Shown here piece after piece: positions 28,964 through 38,429 of a DNA stretch of 64,000 nucleotides. Under the pieces are notes generated by a model. That model was not told where the DNA came from, ran no database searches, and was given only the letters and a program-made list of their open reading frames with translations. Positions within the stretch are counted from its first letter, which is position 1. Each line of letters opens with the position of its first letter. The translations under genes were made by a program, and so were the position numbers. The DNA is from Cycloclasticus sp. symbiont of Bathymodiolus heckerae (GTDB lineage Bacteria > Pseudomonadota > Gammaproteobacteria > Methylococcales > Cycloclasticaceae): NCBI GenBank assembly GCA_002101235.1, contig LWTL01000115.1:1-64000 (forward strand). The letters are read 5' to 3'.

Positions 28964-29233
28964 ATGAAAGCGACGATTGAGATTGATGCAACACCTCAAG
29001 AAATGAGAGAGTTAATGGGCTTGCCAGAAGTACAGAGTTTGCAAAAAGAGGCCATGGAGAAAATCAGAGATAAAATGCTATCGGGTATTGAGTCGAATGA
29101 TATGTCTGACCTCATGAAACTTTATATGCCCATGCCTGAGCAAATGTCAGTAGCCGAAGGTTTCCAAAAAACCATGTGGGACGCGATGACAAAAAGCATG
29201 ACGATGTCGACTACACCCGATAAAGGCAAATAG
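28964..29233 (+). CDS. Small PHA-cluster protein (DUF6489-like)
   Basis: The 89-residue product starts MKATIEIDATPQEMRELMGL, has LPEVQSLQKEAMEKI, and is rich in Met with a helical second half (MSVAEGFQKTMWDAMTKSM). Small proteins of this form occur with phasins and PHB synthases. No enzymatic motif is present. It has a GGAG ribosome site and lies between the phasin and phaC, converging on phaC with three bases between the stops. A role at the granule is inferred from position only. Confidence 0.7.
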   Translation: MKATIEIDATPQEMRELMGLPEVQSLQKEAMEKIRDKMLSGIESNDMSDLMKLYMPMPEQMSVAEGFQKTMWDAMTKSMTMSTTPDKGK

Positions 29234-29236
29234 TGC

Positions 29237-30283
29237 TTAACCTAACCAGTTAACGAGTGAGCTGATTAGTAATTGCTGAGTTTTTAAGCTGGTAAATGCA
29301 CCGATATGACCGCCATTTAGTGGTTGTTCTTGATACAGAGCGGGTTTGATATGCTGGCCTAGCGCGCGTGCTGAATTTGGTGGCACTATATGATCTTGTG
29401 TCGCATATAAATTCAAAAGGGGCGCGTTGATTTTTTCTAACAGAACGGGCCGATGGTTAATTTTTAGGGTTCTATTGTGTAAACGATTTTTTTGATAAAA
29501 ATTGATCAAAAACTCTTTGGCAGCAAGACCGGCTAAGTCTGGACTATTGTTTAACCAGTTTTCCATGCGCAAGAATGTGTCGAAATTTTCTTTTTTACTG
29601 ACGATATTTTTAAGCTGCCGGTATTTATCACGACTTAGTTGGAAAGGCTTCAATGCCTTAAATAGCTGACTAATTAATTGGCTTGATATATTGCCTGATT
29701 GGTTGTTAAAGATATTGGTGTTTATTCCGTTAGTCCAAAGGTTCAGTGTGTTTCCTTCCGCGTGAAAATCTACGGGGGTGACTAAGGTGACTAATTTTCG
29801 AATATCAGCAGGATGCAGCGCGCTATAACACAAGGAAAACACGCCACCTTGGCAAATACCAAGCAAGTCAATTTTCTTCCTTTTAGAATCTTTTTTTACC
29901 TGTTGCACGCAACGGTATAAGTAGCCATTGATGTAGTCATCTAAACTAGTAAAGCAATCGCTGCTGTCGGGGTAACCCCAGTCAATAATGTAAACAGGGT
30001 AACCATGTTCTAACAGACGAAGTACTAGTGATCGTTTAGGTTCTAAGTCGACAATAAATGGGCGGTTGACGAGAGCGTAGGTGATTAGAATGGGTGTTTT
30101 CTTTTGCTTTACATCTAGTGGGCAATAACGAAAAAGCCGGAGCTTATTTTCGTTATAAACAAGTTCTTTGGCTGTTGCTCCAACTTTTGGGGAGGAGCTT
30201 TCATTAGCACCATCAAAATGATCCATTAGCAAGATGAAGTCATCTTGCCAAACATCGTCAAATTGAGTGTTGCTAGAGGCCAT
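29237..30283 (-). CDS. phaC: Class III poly(3-hydroxyalkanoate) synthase subunit PhaC
   Basis: The 348-residue alpha/beta-hydrolase-fold protein polymerises 3-hydroxybutyryl-CoA. The nucleophile is Cys144 in the lipase-like box GICQGG. The catalytic aspartate is in YATQDHIVPP and the histidine in NGGHIGAF. IIDWGYPD is a family block. The short length (about 350, against about 590 for class I) and the adjacent phaE define class III. It follows phaE by ten bases on the minus strand and would be co-transcribed with it. Confidence 0.94.
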   Translation of the reverse strand: MASSNTQFDDVWQDDFILLMDHFDGANESSSPKVGATAKELVYNENKLRLFRYCPLDVKQKKTPILITYALVNRPFIVDLEPKRSLVLRLLEHGYPVYIIDWGYPDSSDCFTSLDDYINGYLYRCVQQVKKDSKRKKIDLLGICQGGVFSLCYSALHPADIRKLVTLVTPVDFHAEGNTLNLWTNGINTNIFNNQSGNISSQLISQLFKALKPFQLSRDKYRQLKNIVSKKENFDTFLRMENWLNNSPDLAGLAAKEFLINFYQKNRLHNRTLKINHRPVLLEKINAPLLNLYATQDHIVPPNSARALGQHIKPALYQEQPLNGGHIGAFTSLKTQQLLISSLVNWLG

Positions 30284-30293
30284 GTTTAGAATT

Positions 30294-31031
30294 TTACTTT
30301 AGCTTGCGAATAGTTGCTTTAAGCTCGTCGATAGTGGAGCCCGTTTGTTCTTTATATTCTGCAAATTCAATACGTAGTTGGTGCAGGCCTTTTTGCAAAT
30401 CTTGTAACGATTGTTGGGTCGGCAAGCCCCAAGTGTTTGATAACTGTTCAGTTAAAGCATGTTGAGTGCTTTTTAAGTCGCCGAGTGTTTCCAATAGCTT
30501 GTTTTGAGCTTGAACATAATCGTCTCTTTGACTGATCTCAGCGAATGCATCTTCACCCGCGGCTAACCAATGTGCGGAAAGTTGTTCATTTGACGTATCT
30601 TCTGATTCGTTGCGTAATGTTTGAAAGCGTTTCAGGGCTAATTCGCTTAATTCGCTATGTAGAGTCCCCATGTTAACGATGTCAGCTTGAGCGTTTGAAA
30701 TTTTGTCTTTTATTTGCTGTGACATAGGGGGTACAAACTGGCTGAAAAGCTCTTCTGGCGACGAACCTATGTCACCTTGTACGTTATTTATATCGAAAAT
30801 TGATTTTATCCAGTCCGGCTGTTCATGGTTTGGCATGTTAAAGCCAAGAGTGTTGGGTAGATCCCAAAAGCTGGATAGGCCTTCGTCATTACTGTTGATG
30901 TTTTGAAAAAACTGATGGTAAAACTGCCCTTGTTGCTGAAAACTCTTCAAAATATTTTTATATTCTTCAGGTATGTTGCTACCGATTAAGGTATTGAACT
31001 GTTCAAAAGCATCGTGGTTTTTAGTCGTCAT
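30294..31031 (-). CDS. phaE: Class III PHA synthase subunit PhaE
   Basis: This 245-residue helical protein lies directly upstream of phaC. Aromatic and polar blocks (QFYHQFFQNIN, SSFWDLPNTLG) are followed by long helices and a C-terminal heptad-like segment (LQDLQKGLHQLRIEFAEYKEQ), as in PhaE and PhaR-type partner subunits. PhaE has no catalytic residue but is required for PhaC activity in class III systems. Sequence conservation is low in this family, so position carries much of the call. Confidence 0.85.
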   Translation of the reverse strand: MTTKNHDAFEQFNTLIGSNIPEEYKNILKSFQQQGQFYHQFFQNINSNDEGLSSFWDLPNTLGFNMPNHEQPDWIKSIFDINNVQGDIGSSPEELFSQFVPPMSQQIKDKISNAQADIVNMGTLHSELSELALKRFQTLRNESEDTSNEQLSAHWLAAGEDAFAEISQRDDYVQAQNKLLETLGDLKSTQHALTEQLSNTWGLPTQQSLQDLQKGLHQLRIEFAEYKEQTGSTIDELKATIRKLK

Positions 31032-31103
31032 CTTGGTTACGCGTGGTGAATTACCTATGATTTTATTGAAATAGTACGGAAACGTACAGATGAATTCAGT
31101 ATG

Positions 31104-32003
31104 TTAGCGTTTAAACTGAATTGAGGTGAGGTCTTGGACTTTATCAAGAGACCAATTGTTGGTGCCCCATTCTAATATTGTTTGAAGGTCATGGCTGACA
31201 AGCTCACTGGGTGGGTTTAAGTTGAGATGTTTGAAAACGTTGATGAGCGTTTCTCTCGGTGGTGATATGGACACGTCTTCGGCAAAGGTTTGTTTACTCA
31301 GTTTCGCGCCATCAAGACCACTAATGACGGGAATGTGCGCATAATTGGGTGTTGGCACGTTTAATAATTGTTGGAGATGTATTTGTCGGTAAGTACTATC
31401 TAGAAGGTCGTGTCCTCTTAATACTTCTGTAATATCCTGCGCTTGATCATCCAATATAACGGCTAAGTGGTAGGCGTAAACTTGATCCTTACGAAACATG
31501 ACAAAGTCCCCCACGCATTGTTTTAAATCTTGGATTGTTTGACCTTGAACGGCATCAAAAAAAGAGAGTTTTGTGTTGGGTAGCCTTATTCGGAGTGAAC
31601 TTGCTGTATTTGGATTGGTATCATGCGTTAAACAATAACCATCATATACACCATCCTTTACGTGGCGAGCCGCTAAGCCCTTTCGAGAGCATTGACAAGG
31701 GTAAAGTAAATTGAGTTGTTGTAGACGGTTTAGAGCTTGCTGGTAGGCATTGCAGCGGGAGCTTTGATAGAAAACACTTTCATCCCACTCGAGTTTGTAT
31801 TGCTCAAGTGTGTTGAGTATTTGAGTTGTATATTCGCTTTTGCAGCGAAAGGGGTCTAAGTCGTCAATTCGCAACAACCACTTGCCATTTTTAGAGCGAG
31901 CTTGCAGGTAACTTGCGACGGCTGTGTATAACGAGCCGAAGTGTAAAGGGCCAGTAGGAGAGGGGGCGAATCGCCCCCTATAACTTGAGTCTTTTAAAGG
32001 CAA
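31104..32003 (-). CDS. gluQ: Glutamyl-Q tRNA(Asp) synthetase
   Basis: The 299-residue protein is a truncated glutamyl-tRNA-synthetase paralogue that attaches glutamate to queuosine in tRNA(Asp). RGRFAPSPTGPLHFGSL holds the HIGH-type motif near residue 9, LRIDDLDPFR follows, zinc ligands are in CQCSRKGL with a later Tyr/Cys pair, and KLSKQ near residue 234 replaces KMSKS. The anticodon-binding domain is missing, as expected. It lies downstream of dksA, as in most gammaproteobacteria. Confidence 0.94.
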   Translation of the reverse strand: MPLKDSSYRGRFAPSPTGPLHFGSLYTAVASYLQARSKNGKWLLRIDDLDPFRCKSEYTTQILNTLEQYKLEWDESVFYQSSRCNAYQQALNRLQQLNLLYPCQCSRKGLAARHVKDGVYDGYCLTHDTNPNTASSLRIRLPNTKLSFFDAVQGQTIQDLKQCVGDFVMFRKDQVYAYHLAVILDDQAQDITEVLRGHDLLDSTYRQIHLQQLLNVPTPNYAHIPVISGLDGAKLSKQTFAEDVSISPPRETLINVFKHLNLNPPSELVSHDLQTILEWGTNNWSLDKVQDLTSIQFKR

Positions 32004-32039
32004 ATGATTGAAAAAACCTTGGGGGAGGTTTTTAGAAGA

Positions 32040-32480
32040 TTAACCTTTTTGCTTTTCTCTTATTTCATCAAGAGACTTGCAATCTATGCATTGTGAAGCC
32101 GTTGGGCGGGCCTCAAGGCGTTTAATCGCAATATCGACACCGCAGGCCTCGCAAAAGCCGTAATCGCCAACGTCGAGCATACTGAGTGATTCGTCGATTT
32201 TTTTAACCAATTTACGTTCACGGTCGCGTGTTCTGAGTTCCAAGCTAAAATCAGCTTCTTGAGACGCTCTGTCTGTTGGGTCCGGGAAGTTAGATGCTTC
32301 GTCTTGCATATGGTGAACAGTACGATCAACTTCGCCCATTAATTCGTCTTTCCATTGTAAAAGAATGGATTTGAAATGCTCTACTTGAGGAGGAGACATA
32401 TGCTCCTCACCTTTTTTTGCTTTGTAAGGTGTGAACTCTAGGTGACTTCCGTCTAAGCTTTTGTTTTGTTTTGTAGCCAT
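32040..32480 (-). CDS. dksA: RNA polymerase-binding transcription factor DksA
   Basis: Starting at ATG 32480 (MATKQNKSLDGS) gives 146 residues; a TTG six codons upstream is less likely. The long coiled-coil hairpin carries DPTDRASQEADFSLELRTRD, with the DxxDxA tip. The zinc finger is CEACG...CIDC near residues 114-138. DksA works with ppGpp at the secondary channel of RNA polymerase during the stringent response. It lies upstream of gluQ on the same strand. Confidence 0.96.
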   Translation of the reverse strand: MATKQNKSLDGSHLEFTPYKAKKGEEHMSPPQVEHFKSILLQWKDELMGEVDRTVHHMQDEASNFPDPTDRASQEADFSLELRTRDRERKLVKKIDESLSMLDVGDYGFCEACGVDIAIKRLEARPTASQCIDCKSLDEIREKQKG

Positions 32481-32636
32481 TTTTTCTCTATATACCAAAG
32501 GTTAAAAATTTCAGCGCGCATAAATATCAGATATTGACCCAATGTGCAATATTTTTCGTTCATAGATTACTCGTGCGCATCATTGTCTTGCTTTAAAATA
32601 TAGACCTTATTGCTGCTTTCTACAAAGGTTTTTTTA

Positions 32637-33812
32637 ATGAATATTGGAAAAGTTTCTAAGCGTGTTGAACGCGTGTCGCCATTCTATGTAATGGATATTA
32701 TGGGGAAAGCAAAAGCGTTGGAAGAAGGCGGGCGGCATATTGTTCATATGGAAGTGGGAGAACCTGATTTTCCAACCCCTTTGCCGATTATTGAAGCGGC
32801 TAAACGTTTCTTAGATACCGGCAATGTTCATTACACAAAAGCACAGGGTCTACCAGCATTGCGTGAAAAAATTGCTGATTATTATGACCAAGAATATAAC
32901 GTTTCCGTATCGTCTGAGCGCATATTTATTACACCGGGTGCGTCAGGCGCGTTAACGGTTGCGTTGGCTACGTTATTAGACGAAGGCGATGAAGTTTTAA
33001 CTTGCGACCCAGGCTATCCATGCAACAGTAACTTAGTGTCTTTATTAAGCGCGAAAGCGACGGCGGTGAAAGTTGATGAAAATAATGGTTTTCAACTAAC
33101 AGCGTCGGTTATTAATCAGTCGTGGGGGGTGTCAACTCGCGGGGTGATGATTGCTTCCCCTTCGAACCCAACAGGCACAATGATACCCCGTGAACAATTA
33201 GGTGAAGTTGTTAATGCGGTAAAGAAGCATGACGGTTTTTTAATTTCCGATGAAATTTATCATGGCTTGGTTTATCAACAACGAGCAGTGTCTGCGTTAG
33301 AGTTTTCAGATGATGTATTTGTTATTAACAGCTTTTCAAAATTTTTTGGTATGACTGGTTGGCGAATAGGGTGGTTAATTGTTCCTGAGTATGCAATATA
33401 GGCTGCGAACCGTTTGATGCAAAACTTATATATTGCTGCGCCAACGCATTCACAATATGCCGCGTTAGCTGCTTTTGATGAAAGCACCCGAGAAATATTG
33501 CATCAACGGCGAGATGATTTTAAGCGAAGACGTGATGTGCTTTATGAGGGTTTAAGGTCACTGGGCTTTGTTATGACGCATAAACCGCAAGGGGCTTTTT
33601 ATATTTATGTTGACTGCAGTGCGTTTACGGATGACAGCTATACCTTCGCTTTGAGTCTGTTGGAAAAAGCTGGTGTTGCGGTGACCCCCGGAAAGGACTT
33701 CGGTGTTAGTGATCCAGAGCGCCATCTTCGATTTGCGTATACAACGTCGATGGAGTCTATTGAACTGGGTTTAGTAAGGATTAAAGAGTTTTTAGGTACT
33801 AAAGACAGTTAG
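32637..33812 (+). pseudogene. PLP-dependent aminotransferase (class I/II) with an in-frame TAG stop
   Basis: The start at 32637 (MNIGKVSKRVERVSPFYVMD) opens a class I/II aminotransferase. MEVGEPDFPTP, GASGALTVAL, SPSNPTGTM, ISDEIYHGLVY and the PLP lysine in NSFSKFFGMTGWRIGW are all present. A TAG at 33399-33401 stops the frame after VPEYAI, and the same frame goes on with AANRLMQNLYIAAPTHSQ to 33812. Read through, the product would be about 391 residues, a full-length enzyme. A single CAG-to-TAG change would explain it. Sequencing error, nonsense mutation and suppression are all possible. The substrate is not determinable. Confidence 0.8.
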
Positions 33813-33873
33813 GTTAGGGAAAGAAAGATGTCTTGCACAAAACGCCCCGTTTTAATTAGGTATGCTTAGTCTT

Positions 33874-34035
33874 ATGAGTAAAGACAGTAAGAAATTAATA
33901 TCACTACTGGCGGCGGGTATATTAAGTGGTTGTTCTATTATATCTGCTGTAGATACAGCTGTTGACGTGGCTTTATTACCGGTTAAAGCAGGTGTTGCCG
34001 TTGTAGACGCTGCGATACCAGACGGTGACGATTAG
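33874..34035 (+). CDS. Small lipoprotein of 53 residues
   Basis: The start MSKDSKKLISLLAAGILSGC gives a short lipoprotein signal peptide with lipobox LSGC; an in-frame ATG four codons upstream is also possible. The mature part (SIISAVDTAVDVALLPVKAG and on to VVDAAIPDGDD) is small and amphipathic. Similar tiny lipoproteins with a VDTAVDV...VVD pattern are common in Gammaproteobacteria and unstudied. The stop overlaps the end of convergent galE. Confidence 0.65.
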   Translation: MSKDSKKLISLLAAGILSGCSIISAVDTAVDVALLPVKAGVAVVDAAIPDGDD

Positions 34036-35024
34036 CCGCCTTGCTTGGATAGTTTTTTCTCCCATGCAAGGGATGTTCTAACAATTAAATCTAAATCGTC
34101 AAACTGTGGTTCCCAACCAATCGTGCTGCGTATTTTTTCGGCAACAGAAATAAGCTCAGGTGGATCACCTGCACGGCGGGGCATTTCTTCAACGGTTAAG
34201 GGTGTGCCGTTTTCCTTATTAATCGCATTAATCACTTCTCTTACACTAAAGCCGTGGCCGTACCCGCAATTTAGCGTTGTTGATTCGCCATCGTTTCGCA
34301 GGTAATCCAACGCGTTAATATGTGCAGCGGCAAGGTCTGATACATGTATGTAGTCACGGATCCCTGTGCCATCTGGCGTAGGGTAATCCGTGCCGAAAAC
34401 CAGTAGTTTTTCGCGCTTGCCGACTGCGACTTCAGCAGCCACTTTAATTAATAAGGTCGCATTTTTTGTTGATTGGCCTACTTGCCCGTCAGGGTCAGAA
34501 CCGGCAACATTGAAATACCGCAAAATCACGTGATTCAAGTCAGTAGCTTGAGACAGGTCGCGAATCATTTGTTCGCTCATTAACTTAGAACTACCGTAAG
34601 GATTGATTGGTGCTTTAGGTGTGTCTTCTGATGCAAAGCCTGTTTCAAGCTCGCCATAAACAGCAGCAGTTGAGCTGAATATTAAATTCTTAACGCCTGC
34701 ATCAGAGCAACATTCAAGAAGGTTACGCGTGTAACAAGTATTGTTTTGATAATACTTTAGCGGATTTTCAACAGACTCAGGAACGATGGTGTGGGCTGCA
34801 AAATGTAAAACTGACTCAACGTTATGTTCCTTCAAAATAGAGCGAACAAGCTCCTTATTACCGGTATTTCCTTTAATAAAAGTGCCATGTAACACAGCGC
34901 TTTCAAACCCTGTGGATAAATCATCCAAAATAATGATGTTTTCATTGCGTTCACCCAGCAATTTAACAACATGGCTACCAATATAACCGGCGCCGCCAGT
35001 GACTAAAATTGACGCCTGTGTCAT
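34032..35024 (-). CDS. galE: UDP-glucose 4-epimerase
   Basis: The 330-residue extended SDR has the NAD motif TGGAGYIGSHVV, the catalytic Tyr and Lys in NPYGSSKLMSE, VLRYFNVAGSDPDG, and GTDYPTPDGTGIRDYIHVSDLA. It interconverts UDP-glucose and UDP-galactose for surface polysaccharides. Its start overlaps the moeA stop by four bases, so it is translated from the moeA message, an unusual partner. Confidence 0.94.
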   Translation of the reverse strand: MTQASILVTGGAGYIGSHVVKLLGERNENIIILDDLSTGFESAVLHGTFIKGNTGNKELVRSILKEHNVESVLHFAAHTIVPESVENPLKYYQNNTCYTRNLLECCSDAGVKNLIFSSTAAVYGELETGFASEDTPKAPINPYGSSKLMSEQMIRDLSQATDLNHVILRYFNVAGSDPDGQVGQSTKNATLLIKVAAEVAVGKREKLLVFGTDYPTPDGTGIRDYIHVSDLAAAHINALDYLRNDGESTTLNCGYGHGFSVREVINAINKENGTPLTVEEMPRRAGDPPELISVAEKIRSTIGWEPQFDDLDLIVRTSLAWEKKLSKQGG

Positions 35025-36250
35025 AAGCTATTCCCTAATAATTGAATGTTAACGGTTTGACCTTTTTCTATATCGCCGCTGCCTTGCTCAAGGATAATAA
35101 GGCAATTGGCTTTAGTCATAGAACTTAATACGTGAGAGCCTTGGTTGCCCGTTGAATTAACGACTAACGTGCCGTTGATGTTTTCAGCAATGCCACGTTG
35201 AAATTCAGTGCGCCCTGGTTGCTTGTAAATGGTTTGAGAAACAGTCGCCTGTAATGTAAGCGGTGAATGCTCTTTTTTGTGCCCCATTAGCTTCTTAAAA
35301 GCGGGTAATAATAGTTGCTGAAAAGAGATGGCGACAGAAACAGGGTTGCCCGGTAAACCAAAGAAAAGTGCATTCCCAACCGAGCCAAAGACGAAGGGCT
35401 TGCCTGGTTTTATGGCTATTTTCCAGAAATTAATACGACCTATTTTACCAAGCACATCGGTAATGAAATCAGCTTCGCCAACTGACACACCGCCGCTGGT
35501 GATAATCGCGTCACAATGCTTGGATGCAGATAATAAGGCATTTTCAACATCTTCAGGGGTGTCGGGGATAACACCCATATCGATGGCTGTAATACCGGCT
35601 TCTGTTAACAGCGCATGTAATGTGTATCGATTGCTATCGTAAATTTGTCCAAGTTCTAATTTTGAACCCATCGAAACGAGTTCATCGCCAGTAGAGAAGA
35701 AGCCCACTGTTAAGCGTTGAAACACGCTAACGTCGACAATGGCACATGAGGCTAAAAGACCAATCTCAGCGGCTCCTAACAAAGTACCTTGCGCGAGTAG
35801 TTCTTGGCCTTCAGCTGTATCGTCAGCAGTATCTCTAATATTTTCGTGATGAACAGGCCAGGGGGTAATCTTAATGTAATCATTTTCTCGTTGTACATTC
35901 TCTTGCATAGCGACGCAATCACAACAATCGGGAACGTAGGCGCCTGTGAAAATTCGTACGCATTCGCCGCGGGCAACTTTGCCCGTATAAGGTTTGCCAG
36001 CCCACGATGTGCCAATAAGCGTTAACGAAGCTTTATCTTGGTCATCAGAGTGGAGTGCGTAACCATCCATATATGAATTTCTAAAACTCGGAACATTGAT
36101 AGCGGAGTGAATGTTTGTAGAAAGGACGCGGCCTAATGATTGCCGGAGTGACACCTGTTCATAACGCTCTGCGTCGGGTAGCGCATCAAGAATTTTTATT
36201 AAAGCGTCCTCAAGGGAGAGAAGCCCCGGTGTGGCACATGCGTCACGCAT
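35021..36250 (-). CDS. moeA: Molybdopterin molybdenumtransferase MoeA
   Basis: The 409-residue enzyme inserts molybdate into adenylylated molybdopterin. Blocks are VPSFRNSYMDGYALHS near residue 58, RIFTGAYVPDCCDCVAMQE, TGDELV, the SGGVSVGEADF molybdopterin-binding motif near residue 254 and FGLPGNPVSVAISFQ. Domain layout and length are normal. It overlaps both mobB (eight bases) and galE (four bases), indicating translational coupling. The start is shared with an alternative slightly downstream. Confidence 0.94.
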   Translation of the reverse strand: MRDACATPGLLSLEDALIKILDALPDAERYEQVSLRQSLGRVLSTNIHSAINVPSFRNSYMDGYALHSDDQDKASLTLIGTSWAGKPYTGKVARGECVRIFTGAYVPDCCDCVAMQENVQRENDYIKITPWPVHHENIRDTADDTAEGQELLAQGTLLGAAEIGLLASCAIVDVSVFQRLTVGFFSTGDELVSMGSKLELGQIYDSNRYTLHALLTEAGITAIDMGVIPDTPEDVENALLSASKHCDAIITSGGVSVGEADFITDVLGKIGRINFWKIAIKPGKPFVFGSVGNALFFGLPGNPVSVAISFQQLLLPAFKKLMGHKKEHSPLTLQATVSQTIYKQPGRTEFQRGIAENINGTLVVNSTGNQGSHVLSSMTKANCLIILEQGSGDIEKGQTVNIQLLGNSL

Positions 36251-36755
36251 AAGTTTTTAAAAATTGGTTAGTAATAAAATCAGCAATTTGAGCTGGATTA
36301 TTGAGGTCGAGCAATGGAAGAGGGGTAGAGAGTTTGTCGTCGCTTGCTATTGCGATAATTGATTCATCATGTGAATGCAATAAAGGCCCATTAAGCGCTA
36401 AGCGATAAAGCTCTATTTTAGGAAAGGACTCTTGTTTGAACCCCTCAACAATTATCAAATCAACAGAATTATCGGAAAAGCAATAAAGCTGCTCTTTTAG
36501 AGTAGGTTCGCCTGCTGATAGCTCGGTAATAACGGCACGACGATGCTTAGAAACCAAAACGACGGGGGATGCGCCTGCTTTTCTTAAGCGATAGCTATCT
36601 TTGCCGGGTTGGTCAATGTCGAAATCGTGGTGACTGTGTTTGATTAGGCCAACCTTAAGACCGCGCTCATTCAAAATAGGAATGAGGCGGCTTAATAAAG
36701 TTGTTTTACCTGTACCGCTGTTTGCGGCAAAGCCAAGGACAGGTATGTTGCTCAC
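36243..36755 (-). CDS. mobB: Molybdopterin-guanine dinucleotide biosynthesis adaptor MobB
   Basis: The 170-residue P-loop GTPase begins MSNIPVLGFAANSGTGKTTL, with Walker A SGTGKTTL, then LIKHSHHDFDIDQPGKDSYR and LIIVEGFKQESFPKIEL, all typical of MobB. MobB assists MobA in forming the guanine dinucleotide cofactor. It overlaps moeA and follows nhaD by 19 bases. mobA itself is not in the window. Confidence 0.92.
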   Translation of the reverse strand: MSNIPVLGFAANSGTGKTTLLSRLIPILNERGLKVGLIKHSHHDFDIDQPGKDSYRLRKAGASPVVLVSKHRRAVITELSAGEPTLKEQLYCFSDNSVDLIIVEGFKQESFPKIELYRLALNGPLLHSHDESIIAIASDDKLSTPLPLLDLNNPAQIADFITNQFLKTYA

Positions 36756-36774
36756 TGATATTAGTGTTTAATTT

Positions 36775-38220
36775 TTAGAAATGCTCAGCGTTAACCCATA
36801 AATGCACATAAATACTGGCAACATAGCCTAAAGCAATAACCGGCGTCCATTTAAGGTGTGAAGCAAACGTGTAAATACCACGAGCTTGACCCATTAGCGC
36901 AACACCAGCAGCAGAACCAACAGATAGTAAACTACCGCCAACACCGGCCGTTAGTGTTACTAGAAGCCATTGACCATGAGACATTTCAGGCTGCATTGTT
37001 AACACAGCGAACATAACCGGAATGTTATCAACAATCGCAGATAGTACACCAACAATAACATTGGCTGTTGTTGGGCCTAATTGGCCGTACATTGCTTCAG
37101 ATACCATGCCTAAATAGCCCATAAACCCAAGACCACCTACAGCCATAATAACGCCGTAGAAGAAGAATAAGGTATCCCACTCAGCGCCAGCTACCTTCTT
37201 GAATACGTCAAACCCTTCAGGTGGGGTATGACGATCTGAACTTTCAAGGTCCATTCCTTCTTGGAAGCTGTCTTCGAGATGGTGAGTCTCTTTAGACACG
37301 GTTTTTTTCAAGTAATAACCAAAGAATTTCAAATAGGCTAAACCAAGCATCATGCCCATAGCAGGAGGTAAGTGAAGGAAGTTATGGAAGCTAACAGCAG
37401 TAACGATAGTTAGTAAGAATAAAACAACGATAGTGATACCACCGCGTTTCATTTTTAGCTCTTCGCCTTCAACCATGTCTGGCGAGCCAGCAGGAATGAA
37501 GAAATGCATAATAGCTGCAGGAACAACATAGTTCACAACAGACGGTAAGAATAACGCGAAGAATTCAGTGAATTGAATAATACCTTTTTGCCATACCATC
37601 AACGTTGTAATGTCGCCAAATGGGCTGAATGCGCCGCCGGCATTAGCACCAACAACAATAGCAACACATGATATTGCAACAAACTTAGGCTCTTTTTTGC
37701 CAACAGTTAATGCAACAGTACACATGATTAACGCCGTTGTTAAGTTATCTGCAACAGGTGAGATAAAGAAGGCTAAGATGCCTAATAACCAGAATAAAGC
37801 TTTATAACTAAAGCCTTTTTCAACTAACCAGCCGCGTAGAGCATCAAATACGCCACGTTCAATCATTGCGTTGATGTAAGTCATCGCAACCAGTAAGAAG
37901 AAGAATAACTCTGAATATTCAAGGAAGTTATGCCTTATTGCTATTTCAGCAGCATGATCAAAACCGTGTTGTTGATAAACAATGGCAATTAAAATCCAAA
38001 TAAGGCCGGCTGCTAAAAGAACAGGCTTGGATTTTCGTAAATGTAATTGTTCCTCAAAAATAACCAAGGTATAGGCTAAAACAAATATAACCAAAGCGAT
38101 GTAACCAACAGTGTGGTCTGTTAAATCAAGTTGAGTATGCTCACCTGTACTTTGGGCGAAGGCCAAACTTGGCAAGAAAACAAGGAATAAAAGCCCTGTG
38201 AAGCGCGTTATAAAGTTCAT
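36775..38220 (-). CDS. nhaD: Na+/H+ antiporter NhaD
   Basis: The 481-residue protein has a signal-like first helix followed by about 12 membrane segments. SPVADNLTTALIMCTVAL and GANAGGAFSPFGDITTLMVW near residue 200 and the later IVDNIPVMFAVLTM are NhaD motifs with membrane-buried Asp and Asn residues expected for ion exchange. NhaD supports sodium and alkali tolerance, which fits a marine organism. The mob-moe-galE genes follow on the same strand. Confidence 0.92.
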   Translation of the reverse strand: MNFITRFTGLLFLVFLPSLAFAQSTGEHTQLDLTDHTVGYIALVIFVLAYTLVIFEEQLHLRKSKPVLLAAGLIWILIAIVYQQHGFDHAAEIAIRHNFLEYSELFFFLLVAMTYINAMIERGVFDALRGWLVEKGFSYKALFWLLGILAFFISPVADNLTTALIMCTVALTVGKKEPKFVAISCVAIVVGANAGGAFSPFGDITTLMVWQKGIIQFTEFFALFLPSVVNYVVPAAIMHFFIPAGSPDMVEGEELKMKRGGITIVVLFLLTIVTAVSFHNFLHLPPAMGMMLGLAYLKFFGYYLKKTVSKETHHLEDSFQEGMDLESSDRHTPPEGFDVFKKVAGAEWDTLFFFYGVIMAVGGLGFMGYLGMVSEAMYGQLGPTTANVIVGVLSAIVDNIPVMFAVLTMQPEMSHGQWLLVTLTAGVGGSLLSVGSAAGVALMGQARGIYTFASHLKWTPVIALGYVASIYVHLWVNAEHF

Positions 38221-38429
38221 GAACGTCCTTAAAATTGTGTAAAAAAGTCATCAATACGATGCTAGTCAAATGAGTTTTGACTGACGTATTAAACGATACA
38301 TTATATAAGACTAGCAGAGGCTCAACAAATTTAAAGTTAAAAAATTTAAATATTGGTAAAGAAATCAATATAAAATTTGAACTTATAGCTTTTAAAATAC
38401 ACTACGTAAAAAATATTGGAAATTTTAGA

